Source: Lunatimonas lonarensis (GTDB lineage: Bacteria; Bacteroidota; Bacteroidia; Cytophagales; Cyclobacteriaceae). Taken from it: 64,000 nt of DNA. Below are positions 62,795 to 64,000 of this stretch, piece after piece. The translations under genes and the position numbers were made by a program. Under the pieces are notes generated by a model. It was not told the origin of the DNA. It saw nothing but the letters and a program-made list of their open reading frames with translations, and searched no databases. Numbering within the stretch: the stretch's first letter is position 1; each line of letters opens with the position of its first letter. Location of the stretch: positions 62,001 to 126,000 of the forward strand of contig NZ_AQHR01000096.1 of the NCBI RefSeq assembly GCF_000390185.1. Direction: 5' to 3'.

Positions 62795-63783
62795 AAGAGC
62801 TACCTTTCTGCCGTACACCTGCCAAGCACTATCAGGCGGTGCAATTTAACGATTCCCTGACAGAACTATGGAACGGAATCCTGGCCCATAGTCCGAACGG
62901 CACCTTTCTTCATCACAGGTATTTTATTGGATACCATGGATCACGCTTTGTAGATGCCTCCACGATCATCTTTTATGCTGGGAAGGCCGTTGCCCTTTTT
63001 CCGGCAGAGCGCGAGGGGAATCGGATTTACTCCCATCGGGGATTGACCTATGCGGGGTGGATACTGGCTTCCGGGGTGGCCCCCGACCAAATCCCGGAAA
63101 TAATGAGGGAAACCATCGCTTACTACCTGCACTTGGGCATCCAACGGATGGAAGTACGCACAATTCCCAATTGCTTCACGGCCTTCGATCAAGAATCTCT
63201 CCATCATCTATTCGCAAAACTAGGAGGAAAGACCGTCGCCACGCATGTACACCACGCTATTCCCCTTCCGCACAAGGTAAGCGACAGAGGCAAAAAATGG
63301 GGGCGGAAAAAGGCCTTAATGCACGGGCTTTTTGTTTACGAATCCTCCGATCTGCAAGCTTTCTGGAAAGACATTCTCCAACCCAACCTAGAAGTTCACC
63401 ACCGAGCGAAACCCACGCATACTTGGTACGAAATGCAAACCCTCGTGGACAGGTTTCCAGATCAGATACGATTTCACGGTGTATACCAGGGATCCGAGCT
63501 CCTTGGCGGTGCCGTTGTTTTTGACACCCTACGTTGTGCCCATCTCCAATACATTGCAGCCTCCAAAAAAGGAAGGGCCCTGCGTTGCCTGGATTTACTT
63601 ATGGGTGAATTAATTGAAATCAATTACGCGCACAAAGCCTGGTTCAACATGGGAGTTTCCCATATACCCCCGTCTGGCGTAAAAAACAAAGGACTGGTAA
63701 CATGGAAGGAAAGCTTGGGTGGCAGGCCTGTTTCAGCATTTCTGCTCCAAATTGATCTAGGCTGCTATTCTCTCTCTGACTAG
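62779..63783 (+). CDS. FemAB/GNAT-like acyltransferase
   Basis: A 334-residue protein resembling the GNAT fold used twice in FemAB-type proteins: a first half with NGTFLHHRYFIGYHGSRF, ALFPAEREGNRIYSHRGLTY, and a second half with RFHGVYQGSELLGGAVVFDT and LDLLMGELIEINYAHKAW. Such proteins add acyl or aminoacyl groups to sugars or peptides. It starts inside the FkbM gene (16-base overlap). In this context an amino-sugar acylation step in glycan synthesis is plausible but not proven. Confidence 0.72.
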   Translation: MESSVKELPFCRTPAKHYQAVQFNDSLTELWNGILAHSPNGTFLHHRYFIGYHGSRFVDASTIIFYAGKAVALFPAEREGNRIYSHRGLTYAGWILASGVAPDQIPEIMRETIAYYLHLGIQRMEVRTIPNCFTAFDQESLHHLFAKLGGKTVATHVHHAIPLPHKVSDRGKKWGRKKALMHGLFVYESSDLQAFWKDILQPNLEVHHRAKPTHTWYEMQTLVDRFPDQIRFHGVYQGSELLGGAVVFDTLRCAHLQYIAASKKGRALRCLDLLMGELIEINYAHKAWFNMGVSHIPPSGVKNKGLVTWKESLGGRPVSAFLLQIDLGCYSLSD

Positions 63784-63806
63784 CCGTACGTGTCAACCTC
63801 TTTGCA

Positions 63807-64000
63807 TTGAATATACTTCTGATCCCTTCTTGGTACCCAGATGGTGATTATTTTATGAATGGGATCTTTATCCAAGAGCAGGCCTTAGCCCTGGCTAAGC
63901 GATTTCCACACATCCAGATTGGAGTAAGCCTATGGGGACAACAGAAAGAAGACTACCTGCTTTGGGGAAAAGACCTGGCTAGGAACATTCTAAAACTAAT
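63807..64000 (+). CDS. Glycosyltransferase family 4, N-terminal part (cut by window edge)
   Basis: The first 64 codons of a gene beginning at a TTG (63807): MNILLIPSWYPDGDYFMNG, then IFIQEQALALAKRF. The I(L)LIPSWYP...G.F..EQ pattern is the classic N-terminus of GT4 glycosyltransferases. The window ends inside it. It follows the acyltransferase by 23 bases and continues the probable surface-glycan cluster to the right. No earlier ATG is available. Confidence 0.8.
   Translation, partial: MNILLIPSWYPDGDYFMNGIFIQEQALALAKRFPHIQIGVSLWGQQKEDYLLWGKDLARNILKL

Overview
The window looks like a chromosomal segment of a Bacteroidota bacterium, most likely Cytophagales and plausibly Cyclobacteriaceae (an inference from gene content, not a database match). 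The reasons are: promoter-like TAnnTTTG (-7) boxes at the expected distance before many genes, few recognisable Shine-Dalgarno sites, lineage-typical families (DUF983, DUF4920, DUF4412, DUF4202, DUF5723, DUF1684, DUF2795, and a phosphatase/SerA fusion), and lipoprotein and LytTR style regulation. No phage, insertion sequence or CRISPR array is visible.

Layout. 1-3.1 kb: a TetR regulator overlapping the start of a truncated ABC exporter gene, then small membrane and lipoprotein genes. 3.4-8.3 kb: a phosphatase-phosphoglycerate dehydrogenase fusion (serine synthesis), a likely unannotated minus-strand noncoding RNA just behind it, a tandem universal stress protein, a DUF4412 protein and dihydrofolate reductase. 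8.4-13.4 kb: a 1530-residue PAS/GAF histidine kinase and a small acidic lipoprotein. 13.5-20 kb: tRNA-Val(GAC), a CbpA-type DnaJ protein, a YdiJ-type FAD/Fe-S dehydrogenase, and an overlapping pair made of a sugar-kinase-like phosphotransferase and a lipoprotein ADP-ribosylglycohydrolase. 20.5-31.7 kb: a sensory island with a 2150-residue CheB-CheR-PAS-GAF-kinase, two membrane histidine kinases, a lone receiver, a receiver-PAS-DHp protein with no ATPase domain, and DUF4202.

31.7-43.6 kb: an S41 peptidase coupled to a probable outer-membrane protein, a DUF5723 protein, a GH43 glycosidase lipoprotein, then a housekeeping block read leftward (pheT, a coiled-coil gene, zapA, rny; DUF1684; radC; rpsT). 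43.7-57.9 kb: a zinc phospholipase C/S1-P1-like protein, an aminotransferase with ettA, DUF349 and DUF2795 proteins, a LiaF-LytS-LytR envelope-sensing operon, ispD, queA, a MacB-like permease, recA and DUF3108. 58-59.8 kb: a PhoB/PhoR-type pair. 60-64 kb: a winged-helix regulator with a structured leader, an antitoxin/PIN-toxin cassette lying between two copies of a palindromic repeat, then FkbM methyltransferase, FemAB/GNAT-like protein and a glycosyltransferase, which look like the start of a surface-glycan cluster.

The strongest candidates for something undescribed are the minus-strand RNA at about 5.28-5.54 kb, the kinase island with its ATPase-less DHp protein, the phosphotransferase/ADP-ribosylglycohydrolase pair, and the repeat-flanked toxin-antitoxin cassette.
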